Part shown: in pieces, positions 51,746-59,871 of the stretch
How the letters are laid out: each line of letters opens with the position of its first letter
How positions within the stretch are numbered: the first letter of the stretch is position 1
Origin: an uncultured Bacteroidales bacterium
Lineage (GTDB): Bacteria; Bacteroidota; Bacteroidia; Bacteroidales; Bacteroidaceae
Length of the DNA stretch: 64,000 nt
Assembly: GCA_902801475.1 (NCBI GenBank)
Contig: CADCIO010000005.1
Location: forward strand, 1 to 64,000
Direction of reading: 5' to 3'
Translations under genes and position numbers: made by a program
Notes under the pieces: model-generated
Told to the model about the DNA's origin: nothing
Databases searched by the model: none
Seen by the model: only the letters and a program-made list of their open reading frames with translations

Positions 51746-51777
51746 CATCATCTTATTGATAAAGTAACTATAACGAT

Positions 51778-52269
51778 ATGAAAAAAATCATTCTCTCTTT
51801 GCTTGTGCTGATGGCATCAGGAGCAAGCATGCAGGCACAGGACCTCTTCAAGACGGTACGTGACAATGCAACCAAAGTCGTGAACAATCCAAACTCTTCA
51901 GACGAGGAGATTCAGATTAACCAGTTCAAGGTGACCGCCCTGAACTACCTGAGCATGATGGTGCAGAAGCGTGGTCTGAAGAAGGACACCTACTTCTATG
52001 ACAGCCAGGCTGTGAACATGACCTCGTTCATCACAGACTTCCAGGTGAATCTGGAGAAGGCACGTGCCATCTCTCCTGCCAAGCGCATGGAAATCATGAA
52101 GATTTACACGGATGCCAGCAAGTTCAACCCCATGTTCAAGGACACTGACAAGGAAAGAGCTAACGCATACGTGAACGACAAGAGCACCCTGACTCCTTTC
52201 TGCCTCGACACTGATTGGGAAAAGGCATACGACCAAGCAACAACGCTGACGAAGGCCGCTCTGAAATAG
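51778..52269 (+). CDS. Secreted protein, unknown function
   Basis: The 163-residue protein has a signal peptide (MKKIILSLLVLMASGASMQA) and a mostly helical mature part with NPNSSDEEIQINQFKVTALN, YLSMMVQKRG and NPMFKDTDKERANAYVNDKS. I do not recognise a named family, though proteins like it seem common in Bacteroidales. It lies 14 bases before uxaA on the same strand, so the promoter at 51738 may also serve uxaA and the transporter. Confidence 0.65.
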   Translation: MKKIILSLLVLMASGASMQAQDLFKTVRDNATKVVNNPNSSDEEIQINQFKVTALNYLSMMVQKRGLKKDTYFYDSQAVNMTSFITDFQVNLEKARAISPAKRMEIMKIYTDASKFNPMFKDTDKERANAYVNDKSTLTPFCLDTDWEKAYDQATTLTKAALK

Positions 52270-52283
52270 TTTTCAAACACCTT

Positions 52284-53822
52284 ATGAAGATTATCAAAAT
52301 CAATCCTGCTGACAATGTGGCTGTCGCCATCGAACAGCTCAAGGCAGGAGAAACCATTGACATAGAGGGACAGCGCATCACCCTGAACAACGATGTTCCT
52401 GCTGGCCACAAGATTCTCCTCTCCGACCTCGTCGAAGGGGAGAATGTCATCAAATACGGTTACCCCATCGGTCATCTAAAGGAAAACCACAAGCAAGGAG
52501 ACTGGATCTGTCATGAGCATATCCAGACCAACCTCGCTGGCTTGCTCGACTACGAGTACAAGCCTGTGGGCAAGGAAGAACTGACCAATCCAGCCTACGA
52601 GGAGTGGTTCCCCAAGGAGCAGCTCACCTTCCAAGGCTATCGCCGCAAGAATGGTGAAGTGGGCATTCGCAACGAGGTGTGGATTGTACCAACAGTGGGC
52701 TGTGTGAACGGCATTGTCAATCAGTTGGCAGAGAAGCTCAAGCAAGAAGTGGCATCTCAACAGTCAACTGTCAATTGTCAACTGTCAACTCCCCTCCGCA
52801 TCGTGGCTTATCCCCACAATTATGGCTGTTCGCAACTCTCTGACGATCATGAGAACACCCGTAAAGTACTGCGTGACCTCGTACTGCACCCCAATGCCGG
52901 TGCTGTGCTGGTGGTAGGCTTAGGCTGCGAGAACAACCAGCCCGACCAATTTGAGGCGCTTTTGGGCGATTATGACAAGGAGCGCATCCGCTTCATGGTC
53001 ACCCAGAAGGTGGAAGGTGATGAGGTGGAAGAGGGCATGAAGATACTGCGTGAGCTCTACAGCATAGCCGCCAAGGACAAGCGTGAAGCCATCTCATTGT
53101 CAGAGCTGCGTGTAGGTCTCAAATGTGGTGGTTCAGACGGATTCTCAGGCATCACAGCCAATCCCCTTTTGGGTGTGTTCAGCGACTTCATCGTCAGTCA
53201 AGGTGGCACCACCGTCTTGACAGAAGTGCCCGAGATGTTTGGTGCAGAGACCATTCTGATGAACCGTTGTGAGACACCAGCGCTGTTCCAACAGACTGTC
53301 AAGCTCGTCAATGATTTCAAGCAGTACTTCCTTTCCCATGGTGAACCTGTGGGTGAAAACCCTTCGCCAGGCAACAAGGCTGGAGGCATCTCCACACTCG
53401 AAGAGAAGGCATTGGGCTGCACACAGAAATGTGGCAAGAGTGCTGTGAAGGGAGTGTTGCCTTATGGCGAACGGCTCACAACGAAAGGACTCAACCTGCT
53501 TTCTGCACCAGGCAATGACCTTGTGGCATCCACTGCTTTGGCATCATCAGGCTGCCATATCGTGCTCTTCACCACAGGTCGAGGTACCCCATTCGGCACT
53601 TTTGTCCCCACCATGAAGGTGAGCACCAACAGCACCCTCGCCAAGAACAAACCCACATGGATTGACTTCAATGCAGGTACGATTGTGGAAGGTGAACCAA
53701 TGGTGGAAGTGTTCAAGCGTTTCATGCAGAAAGTCATTGAGATAGCCAGTGGTGAATTGACATGGAATGAAAAGAAAAACTATCAGGAGATTGCCATCTT
53801 CAAGACTGGTGTCACATTATGA
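52284..53822 (+). CDS. uxaA: Altronate dehydratase
   Basis: The 512-residue enzyme dehydrates altronate to 2-keto-3-deoxygluconate in galacturonate breakdown. It has an N-terminal SAF domain (about 1-95; IIKINPADNVAVAIEQLKAG, VPAGHKILLSDL) and the main domain with WIVPTVGCVNGIVNQLAEKL, AYPHNYGCSQLSDDHENTRK, GLKCGGSDGFSGITANPLLG and the C-terminal GRGTPFGTFVPTMKVSTNS. A stretch SQQSTVNCQLST (about residues 158-169) is encoded by a short dispersed repeat and lies in the linker before the AYPHNYGC strand. The start follows the previous gene by 14 bases; the stop overlaps the transporter start (ATGA). Confidence 0.93.
   Translation: MKIIKINPADNVAVAIEQLKAGETIDIEGQRITLNNDVPAGHKILLSDLVEGENVIKYGYPIGHLKENHKQGDWICHEHIQTNLAGLLDYEYKPVGKEELTNPAYEEWFPKEQLTFQGYRRKNGEVGIRNEVWIVPTVGCVNGIVNQLAEKLKQEVASQQSTVNCQLSTPLRIVAYPHNYGCSQLSDDHENTRKVLRDLVLHPNAGAVLVVGLGCENNQPDQFEALLGDYDKERIRFMVTQKVEGDEVEEGMKILRELYSIAAKDKREAISLSELRVGLKCGGSDGFSGITANPLLGVFSDFIVSQGGTTVLTEVPEMFGAETILMNRCETPALFQQTVKLVNDFKQYFLSHGEPVGENPSPGNKAGGISTLEEKALGCTQKCGKSAVKGVLPYGERLTTKGLNLLSAPGNDLVASTALASSGCHIVLFTTGRGTPFGTFVPTMKVSTNSTLAKNKPTWIDFNAGTIVEGEPMVEVFKRFMQKVIEIASGELTWNEKKNYQEIAIFKTGVTL
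52757..52790. repeat. Copy of the dispersed short repeat inside uxaA
   Basis: The sequence is built of tcaacagtcaactg and tcaattgtcaactgtcaact units, like the intergenic copy at 45350. Here it is in frame in the coding sequence and adds about 12 residues. Confidence 0.6.
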
Positions 53823-55585
53823 AAGCTATATCGCCGCTCATCGTATTCCTTATCCTCTATCTTGTCACCAGCATCATTGTTCAGGACTTCTACAAGGTGC
53901 CTATCGCTGTGGCATTCTTAGTGAGTGCGTGTTATGCCCTGCTGACCGTCAAGGGAACCATGAGCGAGCGTATCAGCATCTTTGCCAGAGGTGCAGGCAA
54001 TCCAACGATGGTGCTCATGTTGGCCATCTTCATCCTGGCAGGAGCATTTGCAGCCTCAGCCAAGACAACAGGAGCTGTTGATGCCACCGTGAATCTTGCC
54101 TTGAAATACCTGCCGGAACAAGCCATTCTACCCGGCATCTTCCTGGCATCCTGCTTCATATCCCTCAGCATCGGTACCAGTTGCGGCACCATTGCAGCAC
54201 TCACGCCATTGGCCGTAGGCATTGCTCAACAAGCAGGTGTCAGCGTACCATTGATGGTGGGATTGGTGGTTGGAGGCACCTACTTTGGCGACAACCTCTC
54301 CTTCATCAGCGACACCACGATTGTGGCCACACAGACGCAGGGATGCAGCATGAGAGACAAGTTCCGTGTGAACATCCGCATCATAGCACCTGTGGCGATC
54401 ATCATGTTCGTCGTTTATTTCTTCTTGGGCAATCAAGTCAGCACCCCAGCCGAAGTGGGCGAGGTAAATTTTTGGCTTGTTCTCCCCTATCTGGCAGTCA
54501 TCATTTTTGCCGTTTGTGGTCTGAACGTACTGCTGACCTTGGGCATCGGCATCCTCCTCACGGGCATCATCGGCATGGTAATGGGCACTTACGATTTGTT
54601 TGGCTGGTTTGCAGCCATGAACGAGGGCATGATGGGCATGTCAGAACTCATTATCGTCACGATTCTGGCTGGTGGCATGCTCGAAATCATTCGATATAAC
54701 GGAGGCATTGATCTCATCATCAAGACGTTGACACGCAATATCAGCAGTAAGAGGGGAGGAGAAATGAGCATCGCAGCCTTGACCTGCTTGGTGAACATCT
54801 GCACCGCCAACAACACGGTGGCCATCCTCACCGCTGGCCCTATCGCCAAAGACATTGCCCAGCGTTTCAAGATCGACCCACGAAAATCGGCATCCATTCT
54901 TGACACAGCCTCCTGCTTCACTCAGGGACTCCTCCCCTACGGTGCCCAAGTGCTGATTGCAGCAGGACTGTCCGAAACGAATCCCATCACCATCATCCCC
55001 TACCTCTACTACCCCATGCTCATTGCTTTGGCACTCCTCTTGGCCATCCTTTTCCAATACCCACGCAAATATGCCAAGCTACTGGTGGTCTTTCTGCCCC
55101 TGATGGCATTGACGGCTTGTGAAAAGGAAACCACCTACAGGACATACGAAAACGGACGCCTCCCATACATTCTCGAGGTGCCTGACACTTGGGAGATGGA
55201 CGAGTCCGACCCCGTCTTCATCAAGTTCACCAATCCAGAACGCACCCTCTCCATCAGTTGTGAGATTGGCGAACACACCCTCATTCCAGACAAGTACTTC
55301 GATGCCTTCTACGACTTCCTCTATCAGGAGCACGAAGCCGACATCTACAACAAAGCCTTGATCCAGAAGACAGACAGCTTCTACGTCATGAACTGGAAAG
55401 AAAACGACACCACCTTTGTATTCGATGGTTCCAAACCCATGAACGGCTATCTGTGCGGCATCTTGGTGACTGCCCACACAACCACCCTGGAAGAAGGTCA
55501 AATAATCTTCCAACACGTCTTCAAGAGCATCAAACCCAATCCCAACTTCATTTTTTTTACTGATAATAGCGATTTTGTCAACTAA
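53819..55585 (+). CDS. NhaC-family transporter fused to a C-terminal lipoprotein-like domain
   Basis: Residues 1 to about 418 form an NhaC-type Na+/H+ antiporter-like membrane protein with about 11-12 helices (KTTGAVDATVNLALKYLPEQ; SIGTSCGTIAALTPLAVGIA; GGTYFGDNLSFISDTTIVAT). Helices end at FQYPRKYAK. Then, without a stop, comes a hydrophobic stretch ending LMALTAC (Cys434), exactly like a lipoprotein signal and lipobox, followed by about 154 soluble residues (RLPYILEVPDTWEMDESDPV; SISCEIGEHTLIPDKYFDAF). No in-frame ATG exists at the junction that would give a separate lipoprotein with its signal intact. Coupling to uxaA (ATGA) suggests a link to hexuronate uptake. Confidence 0.82.
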   Translation: MKAISPLIVFLILYLVTSIIVQDFYKVPIAVAFLVSACYALLTVKGTMSERISIFARGAGNPTMVLMLAIFILAGAFAASAKTTGAVDATVNLALKYLPEQAILPGIFLASCFISLSIGTSCGTIAALTPLAVGIAQQAGVSVPLMVGLVVGGTYFGDNLSFISDTTIVATQTQGCSMRDKFRVNIRIIAPVAIIMFVVYFFLGNQVSTPAEVGEVNFWLVLPYLAVIIFAVCGLNVLLTLGIGILLTGIIGMVMGTYDLFGWFAAMNEGMMGMSELIIVTILAGGMLEIIRYNGGIDLIIKTLTRNISSKRGGEMSIAALTCLVNICTANNTVAILTAGPIAKDIAQRFKIDPRKSASILDTASCFTQGLLPYGAQVLIAAGLSETNPITIIPYLYYPMLIALALLLAILFQYPRKYAKLLVVFLPLMALTACEKETTYRTYENGRLPYILEVPDTWEMDESDPVFIKFTNPERTLSISCEIGEHTLIPDKYFDAFYDFLYQEHEADIYNKALIQKTDSFYVMNWKENDTTFVFDGSKPMNGYLCGILVTAHTTTLEEGQIIFQHVFKSIKPNPNFIFFTDNSDFVN

Positions 55586-55651
55586 AATCACTAAATTTGC
55601 AACGTCATATAAGAATGACAGATGACAAATGTGAAACGGTAAAACAATAAC

Positions 55652-56209
55652 GTGGCAACAAGGAATACTGTATACAAGTCGTACTCAATGGAGTACGGGA
55701 CATTCATCGGACTGACATGGGGAGGCATGTTTCTCACCTATGTGGAGGGCATCAGCTACAACAACGGGTTGCTGATGCTGTTGTGTTTCATGCTGGGTGG
55801 AGTGGCGCTGGTGCTGCCCTTCGTGCTGGCCTTCCGGTTGAACAGGAAGATGGCGCTGGCAGGAGAACATCTCAGCTACTTTCAGGGTCTTTTCTTCGCC
55901 TTCTCGATGTTCATGTACGGCTGTCTGCTGAACGGCCTGATCGTGTTTGCCTATTTCCAGTTCTTGGACAATGGGCTGTTGATGGAGCAGCTGAACGCCA
56001 TGCTGACACAACCAGAGATGGTGAAGATGTATGAGCAGATGGGCATGGGAGATCAGCATGCGCAGATGATGAGCATCTTGGCTGAGGCAGACGCGCTGTC
56101 GGCTTGGGAGAAGACCTTGATGATCTTCAACAACAACTTCTTCATCAGCATGTTCCTGTCGGTGATTGTAGCCTTCGTGGCTTCATGGCAAAGAAATAGT
56201 AAATCATAA
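55652..56209 (+). CDS. DUF4199 membrane protein
   Basis: The 185-residue protein starts at GTG and has four membrane helices, including YGTFIGLTWGGMFLTYVEGI, LMLLCFMLGGVALVLPFVLA and FFISMFLSVIVAFVASWQ. This four-helix layout with a polar loop after helix 3 is that of the Bacteroidetes DUF4199 family, of unknown function. In Bacteroidales it is very often followed by the GT2 gene seen here next, 21 bases on. Confidence 0.85.
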   Translation: MATRNTVYKSYSMEYGTFIGLTWGGMFLTYVEGISYNNGLLMLLCFMLGGVALVLPFVLAFRLNRKMALAGEHLSYFQGLFFAFSMFMYGCLLNGLIVFAYFQFLDNGLLMEQLNAMLTQPEMVKMYEQMGMGDQHAQMMSILAEADALSAWEKTLMIFNNNFFISMFLSVIVAFVASWQRNSKS

Positions 56210-56230
56210 ATCGTCAAATCGAAAAGAATT

Positions 56231-57190
56231 ATGGATATTTCAGTGGTAGTACCTCTGTTTAATGAGGACGAATCGATTGCGGAATTGCATGAATGGATCA
56301 AGCGCGTGATGGATGAACATGGCTTCTCCTATGAGGTCATTTTTGTGAATGACGGCTCAACCGACCATTCATGGGACGTGATTGAGGAACTGAGCAAGAA
56401 GTTTCCTGAGGTGCATGGCATCAAGTTCAGAAGGAATTACGGCAAGAGCCCTGCCCTGTTTCATGGTTTCGAGCGTGCAGAAGGTGATGTGGTCATCACG
56501 ATGGATGCAGACTTGCAGGACAGCCCAGACGAGATCCCTGAACTGTACAGGATGATCAAGGAAGATGGATACGACCTTGTGAGTGGATTCAAGATGAACA
56601 GAAGAAAAGGTGACCCGCTGTCGAAAACCATCCCCACGAAGCTCTTCAATGCGACAACACGTATGGTGAGCGGCATTCACAACCTGCACGACTTCAACTG
56701 CGGATTGAAGGCATACAGAAAGGACGTGGTGAAGCACATCGAAGTGTATGGTGAGATGCACCGCTTCATCCCCTACCTTGCCAAGAATGCAGGCTTCAGC
56801 AAGATTGGTGAGAAACCTGTGCATCATCAGGCACGTCAGCACGGCAAGAGCAAGTTCATGGGTCTGAACCGTTTCGTGAATGGATACCTGGATCTGATGA
56901 GTCTCTGGTTTATCAGCACATTCGGCATGAAACCCATGCACATCTTTGGCTTCATCGGCACGCTGATGTTCATCATCGGTTTCATCGCCATCATCATTGT
57001 GGGTGCCATCAAGGTGATAGCCCTGTGTCAGCATGTGCCTCATGCACTCGTGACAGACAGTCCGTATTTCTATATCTCCCTGACGATGATGATTCTGGGA
57101 ACCCAGCTGTTTGTAGCCGGATTCTTAGGCGACCTCATCAGCAGAAACAGTCAAGAGAGGAATAAGTATCAGGTGGAGAAAGAGATTTGA
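56231..57190 (+). CDS. GT2 glycosyltransferase with two C-terminal membrane helices (polyprenyl-phosphate type)
   Basis: The 319-residue protein has a GT-A domain (about residues 1-230): MDISVVVPLFNEDESIAELH, FVNDGSTDHSWDVIEELSKK, VITMDADLQDSPDEIPELYR (DAD metal motif) and FNCGLKAYRKDVVKHIEVYG; then two membrane helices (about 235-262 and 275-300). This is the layout of GtrB/ArnC/DPM1-type enzymes that charge undecaprenyl phosphate with a sugar for periplasmic transfer to lipids or glycans. It is paired with DUF4199 upstream. Confidence 0.9.
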   Translation: MDISVVVPLFNEDESIAELHEWIKRVMDEHGFSYEVIFVNDGSTDHSWDVIEELSKKFPEVHGIKFRRNYGKSPALFHGFERAEGDVVITMDADLQDSPDEIPELYRMIKEDGYDLVSGFKMNRRKGDPLSKTIPTKLFNATTRMVSGIHNLHDFNCGLKAYRKDVVKHIEVYGEMHRFIPYLAKNAGFSKIGEKPVHHQARQHGKSKFMGLNRFVNGYLDLMSLWFISTFGMKPMHIFGFIGTLMFIIGFIAIIIVGAIKVIALCQHVPHALVTDSPYFYISLTMMILGTQLFVAGFLGDLISRNSQERNKYQVEKEI

Positions 57191-57193
57191 TGG

Positions 57194-57240
57194 GTTGAAA
57201 ATTGAAAGTTGAAAATTGAAAAACTGAGAGTTGATAATTG
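57194..57240. repeat. Short repeat (gttgaaaattgaaa type) supplying the next start codon
   Basis: Units gttgaaaattgaaa and gagttgataattgaag fill the gap between the GT2 gene and the DUF6452 gene. The TTG start codon of the DUF6452 gene (57238) is the last unit of the repeat. Confidence 0.55.
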
Positions 57241-57831
57241 AAGAAAATCATTGGATATATCATTGGGGCGGCTGTCTTGCTGCTGGTGGGCTGTTATTCG
57301 AATAACTGCCCATTGGAGAATACAGTGACATGCAACTACGGTTTCTACGACGCTGAGGGCACAGCCATCACCTATCAGGACACCATCACTGTGACAACGC
57401 TGATGCCTGGATACAAGACGGTATATACCTATCGCAAATTGGGCAACCTCACGGTGACGAAAGACTATTCCGATACAGCGCTGATCAATCAGGGCTATAC
57501 GGAGAGTGTCAGTCAGCAGCGCAAGGACACCATCCTGCTGAACAATCTGTATGGAGCGTCGAGCATGAAGGTTCCTATGAGCTATTTCCACGAGATGGAC
57601 ACACTGGTTGTTGCTTACAGGAGCATCACACGGAAGGACACCATCAAGATTCAGCACAGCAGTTATGCAAACGTGGAACTGCCCGAATGTGGCACCTATC
57701 GCTTCCACACCCTGCAGAACATCTGGTCAACAGATGCCGCCATCGACCACATTGAAATCAGTGACTCGAAGGTGAACTACGATGGGGAAATCAACGTGAA
57801 GATATTCTTTAATGGAGTGGCGACGGAATAG
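57238..57831 (+). CDS. DUF6452 lipoprotein
   Basis: The 197-residue protein starts at TTG within a short repeat; no closer ATG preserves its signal (KKIIGYIIGAAVLLLVGC, lipobox LVGC). The mature domain (CPLENTVTCNYGFYDAEGTA; TVTTLMPGYKTVYTYRKLGN; YFHEMDTLVVAYRSITRKDT) resembles the Bacteroidetes DUF6452 family. It is followed by a DUF6048 gene; the two occur together in many Bacteroidales genomes. Function unknown. Confidence 0.8.
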   Translation: MKKIIGYIIGAAVLLLVGCYSNNCPLENTVTCNYGFYDAEGTAITYQDTITVTTLMPGYKTVYTYRKLGNLTVTKDYSDTALINQGYTESVSQQRKDTILLNNLYGASSMKVPMSYFHEMDTLVVAYRSITRKDTIKIQHSSYANVELPECGTYRFHTLQNIWSTDAAIDHIEISDSKVNYDGEINVKIFFNGVATE

Positions 57832-57832
57832 T

Positions 57833-57874
57833 TGAAAGTTGAAAAATTGAAAGTTGAGAGTTGAAAGTTGAAAA
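57833..57874. repeat. Short repeat (gttgaaagttgaaa type) before the DUF6048 gene
   Basis: Tandem units such as gttgaaagttgaaaaattg and agttgagagttgaaagttg form the gap after the DUF6452 stop. The TTG start at 57868 of the next gene is inside it. Confidence 0.55.
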
Positions 57875-58743
57875 TTGATTTGAGACATATCATCTGCGTT
57901 GCTTTGATGATGAGCACATCCGTCTTGGCAACGATGGCACAGGAACAGCAGACGCAACCGCTCATGCCTGGTGAAAAACCCAAGCCGACAAAGTATGTGG
58001 CTGTGGAGGAGCAGAAGGAGCATCTGGTGTTCTTTCAAGGTTTCACGTTGTCAGTGGACGGTTATGGTCCTGTTGCCATGATGGTGTCGGACTACGGCAC
58101 GCTGGAAGGAGCACTACGACTGAATCTGAAGAACACCTTCTTCCCCATTATTGAGGCAGGTGTGGGTAAGTGTTCGAAGGATGACTTCAATACAAAGGTG
58201 TCGTACAAAACACGTGCACCTTTTGGACGTATCGGCATCGACTTCAACATGCTCAAGGACAAGTTCCAGAGCAACCGTCTCTACCTTGGCGCACGTTATG
58301 GCATCTCCATCTTCCAGTACGACATCGCAGATCCTGCACAAACTGACCCCATCTGGGGAGGCAGCAAACCCTTCAGCATGAAAAGTATCGACTGCACGAG
58401 CCACTGGGCAGAACTGGTGTTTGGTGTAGAGGTGAAGATTTTCAGGAACTTCCACATGGGATGGGCAGTCAGATACAAACGTGAGATCGCTTCAACCAAA
58501 AGCGATTTCGCCAAACCCAACTGTATTCCAGGTTACGGCTACACCACCAACAGCACTTGCTGGGGAGGAACCTACAGCCTCATCTTTGACTTGAACTGGG
58601 GTATGAAGAAAAGTCATAAACGAGGCGTGAACATGGAGATCAGAGACATTCCTCAGAAGGAAGAACCTGCCCAAGCAGAAGACGATTCCCAAACAATCAT
58701 AGAAACAGAAAATGGAACAGAAGAAGAACAACCAGAAGAATAA
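57868..58743 (+). CDS. DUF6048 exported protein
   Basis: The 291-residue protein has a signal peptide (IICVALMMSTSVLATMAQ) and an outer-membrane-barrel-like mature part with LEGALRLNLKNTFFPIIEAG, LYLGARYGISIFQYDIADPA and NFHMGWAVRYKREIAS, resembling the Bacteroidetes DUF6048 family. The tail is Glu/Gln-rich. The start is uncertain: TTG 57868 lies in a repeat; the ATG codons further in would cut into the signal peptide. Its 3' end overlaps the apbE gene by 32 bases. Confidence 0.8.
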   Translation: MKIDLRHIICVALMMSTSVLATMAQEQQTQPLMPGEKPKPTKYVAVEEQKEHLVFFQGFTLSVDGYGPVAMMVSDYGTLEGALRLNLKNTFFPIIEAGVGKCSKDDFNTKVSYKTRAPFGRIGIDFNMLKDKFQSNRLYLGARYGISIFQYDIADPAQTDPIWGGSKPFSMKSIDCTSHWAELVFGVEVKIFRNFHMGWAVRYKREIASTKSDFAKPNCIPGYGYTTNSTCWGGTYSLIFDLNWGMKKSHKRGVNMEIRDIPQKEEPAQAEDDSQTIIETENGTEEEQPEE

Positions 58744-59827
58744 GGCATTTGATCCATATGCTCCCCACAAAATCAAATGGTGGGGTTGGCCCTTGCTACT
58801 CTTGCTCATTGTCGGCACCGTCTATATCATCATGACTCGTGACAACAAGGGAAAGAATGACACAACCATTCAGCAGGGAAAGCCTTGGGAGACTCAGGAG
58901 ACACAACGAAGTGAAGGCAGCGTGTTCGGCACATTCTATCACCTCACCTACCAGTCGGCAACATCTTTGCAAGAAGGCATTGACCATGCGCTGAAAGAGG
59001 TGGATGCTTCCCTATCACCTTTCAACAAGGAGTCGGTCATCACAGCGATCAACAACAACACCAGCACAGACACGAACCCAATGTTTGTGGAGGTGTTTAC
59101 ACTGGCTCAAGAAGTGTCGAAAGAAACGAATGGCGCTTTTGACATCACAGTCGCTCCATTGGTGAACCTCTGGGGCTTTGGTTTCAAGAACATGGACAAC
59201 GTCAGTCAAGAGAAAGTCGATAGCCTGCTGCCTTATGTAGGTTTCCAGAAAGTGAAGCTCGTGAATGGGAAGGTGCAGAAAGAGCACCCAGAAACGATGC
59301 TTGACTGTAGTGCTATCGCCAAGGGATATGGAGTGGATGCTGTAGGCAAATATCTCGAAAGCCAAGGCATCAGCAATTATATGGTTGAAATTGGCGGAGA
59401 AGTACGTGTACGTGGCTTCAACCCACGAGGCGAACTTTGGCATGTGGGCATCAACAAACCCAACGACGACCCAGCCAACGTCAGCAATGACATCGAGCAG
59501 GTGATTCAAATCACACAACTGGCAATGGCCACTTCGGGCAACTACCGTAACTACTACGAAAAAGACGGCAAGAAATATGCCCATACAATTGACCCCCATA
59601 CAGGCTATCCTGTACAACATAGCATCCTCTCCTCTACGGTCTTGGCACAAGATTGCGCTACAGCCGATGCTTACGCCACCGCTTTCATGGTGCTGGGCAT
59701 GGAGGAAGCAAAGAAGGTGCTTGCCAAACATCCAGAACTGATGGCATTCTTCATCTATTCTGATGAGAGCGGCGAGATGAAAGAGTGGATGACAGAAGGA
59801 ATGGAGAAGTTGATTGTTGGAAATTAG
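58712..59827 (+). CDS. apbE: FAD:protein FMN transferase
   Basis: ApbE attaches FMN covalently to Thr/Ser of exported flavoproteins such as RnfG/NqrC, with FAD as donor and Mg2+. The 371-residue protein has an N-terminal membrane anchor (about residues 22-40) and the ApbE domain: FGTFYHLTYQSATSLQEGID, SLSPFNKESVITAINNN, GAFDITVAPLVNLWGFGFKN, YMVEIGGEVRVRGFNPRGEL and HTIDPHTGYPVQHSILSSTV with the conserved DCATADAYATAFMVLG. It begins 32 bases inside the DUF6048 gene, so all three genes of the set are likely co-transcribed. Confidence 0.93.
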   Translation: MEQKKNNQKNKAFDPYAPHKIKWWGWPLLLLLIVGTVYIIMTRDNKGKNDTTIQQGKPWETQETQRSEGSVFGTFYHLTYQSATSLQEGIDHALKEVDASLSPFNKESVITAINNNTSTDTNPMFVEVFTLAQEVSKETNGAFDITVAPLVNLWGFGFKNMDNVSQEKVDSLLPYVGFQKVKLVNGKVQKEHPETMLDCSAIAKGYGVDAVGKYLESQGISNYMVEIGGEVRVRGFNPRGELWHVGINKPNDDPANVSNDIEQVIQITQLAMATSGNYRNYYEKDGKKYAHTIDPHTGYPVQHSILSSTVLAQDCATADAYATAFMVLGMEEAKKVLAKHPELMAFFIYSDESGEMKEWMTEGMEKLIVGN

Positions 59828-59868
59828 AGGATGGTTAAAGATTAAAGGTTATGGGTTAGAGGTTAGAG
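59827..59868. repeat. Degenerate (ggttaaag) repeat
   Basis: The run of ggttaaagattaaaggttat and gggttagaggttagag units lies between apbE and the Crp/Fnr gene and resembles the complement of the run at 1-27. Confidence 0.45.
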
Positions 59869-59871
59869 ACG

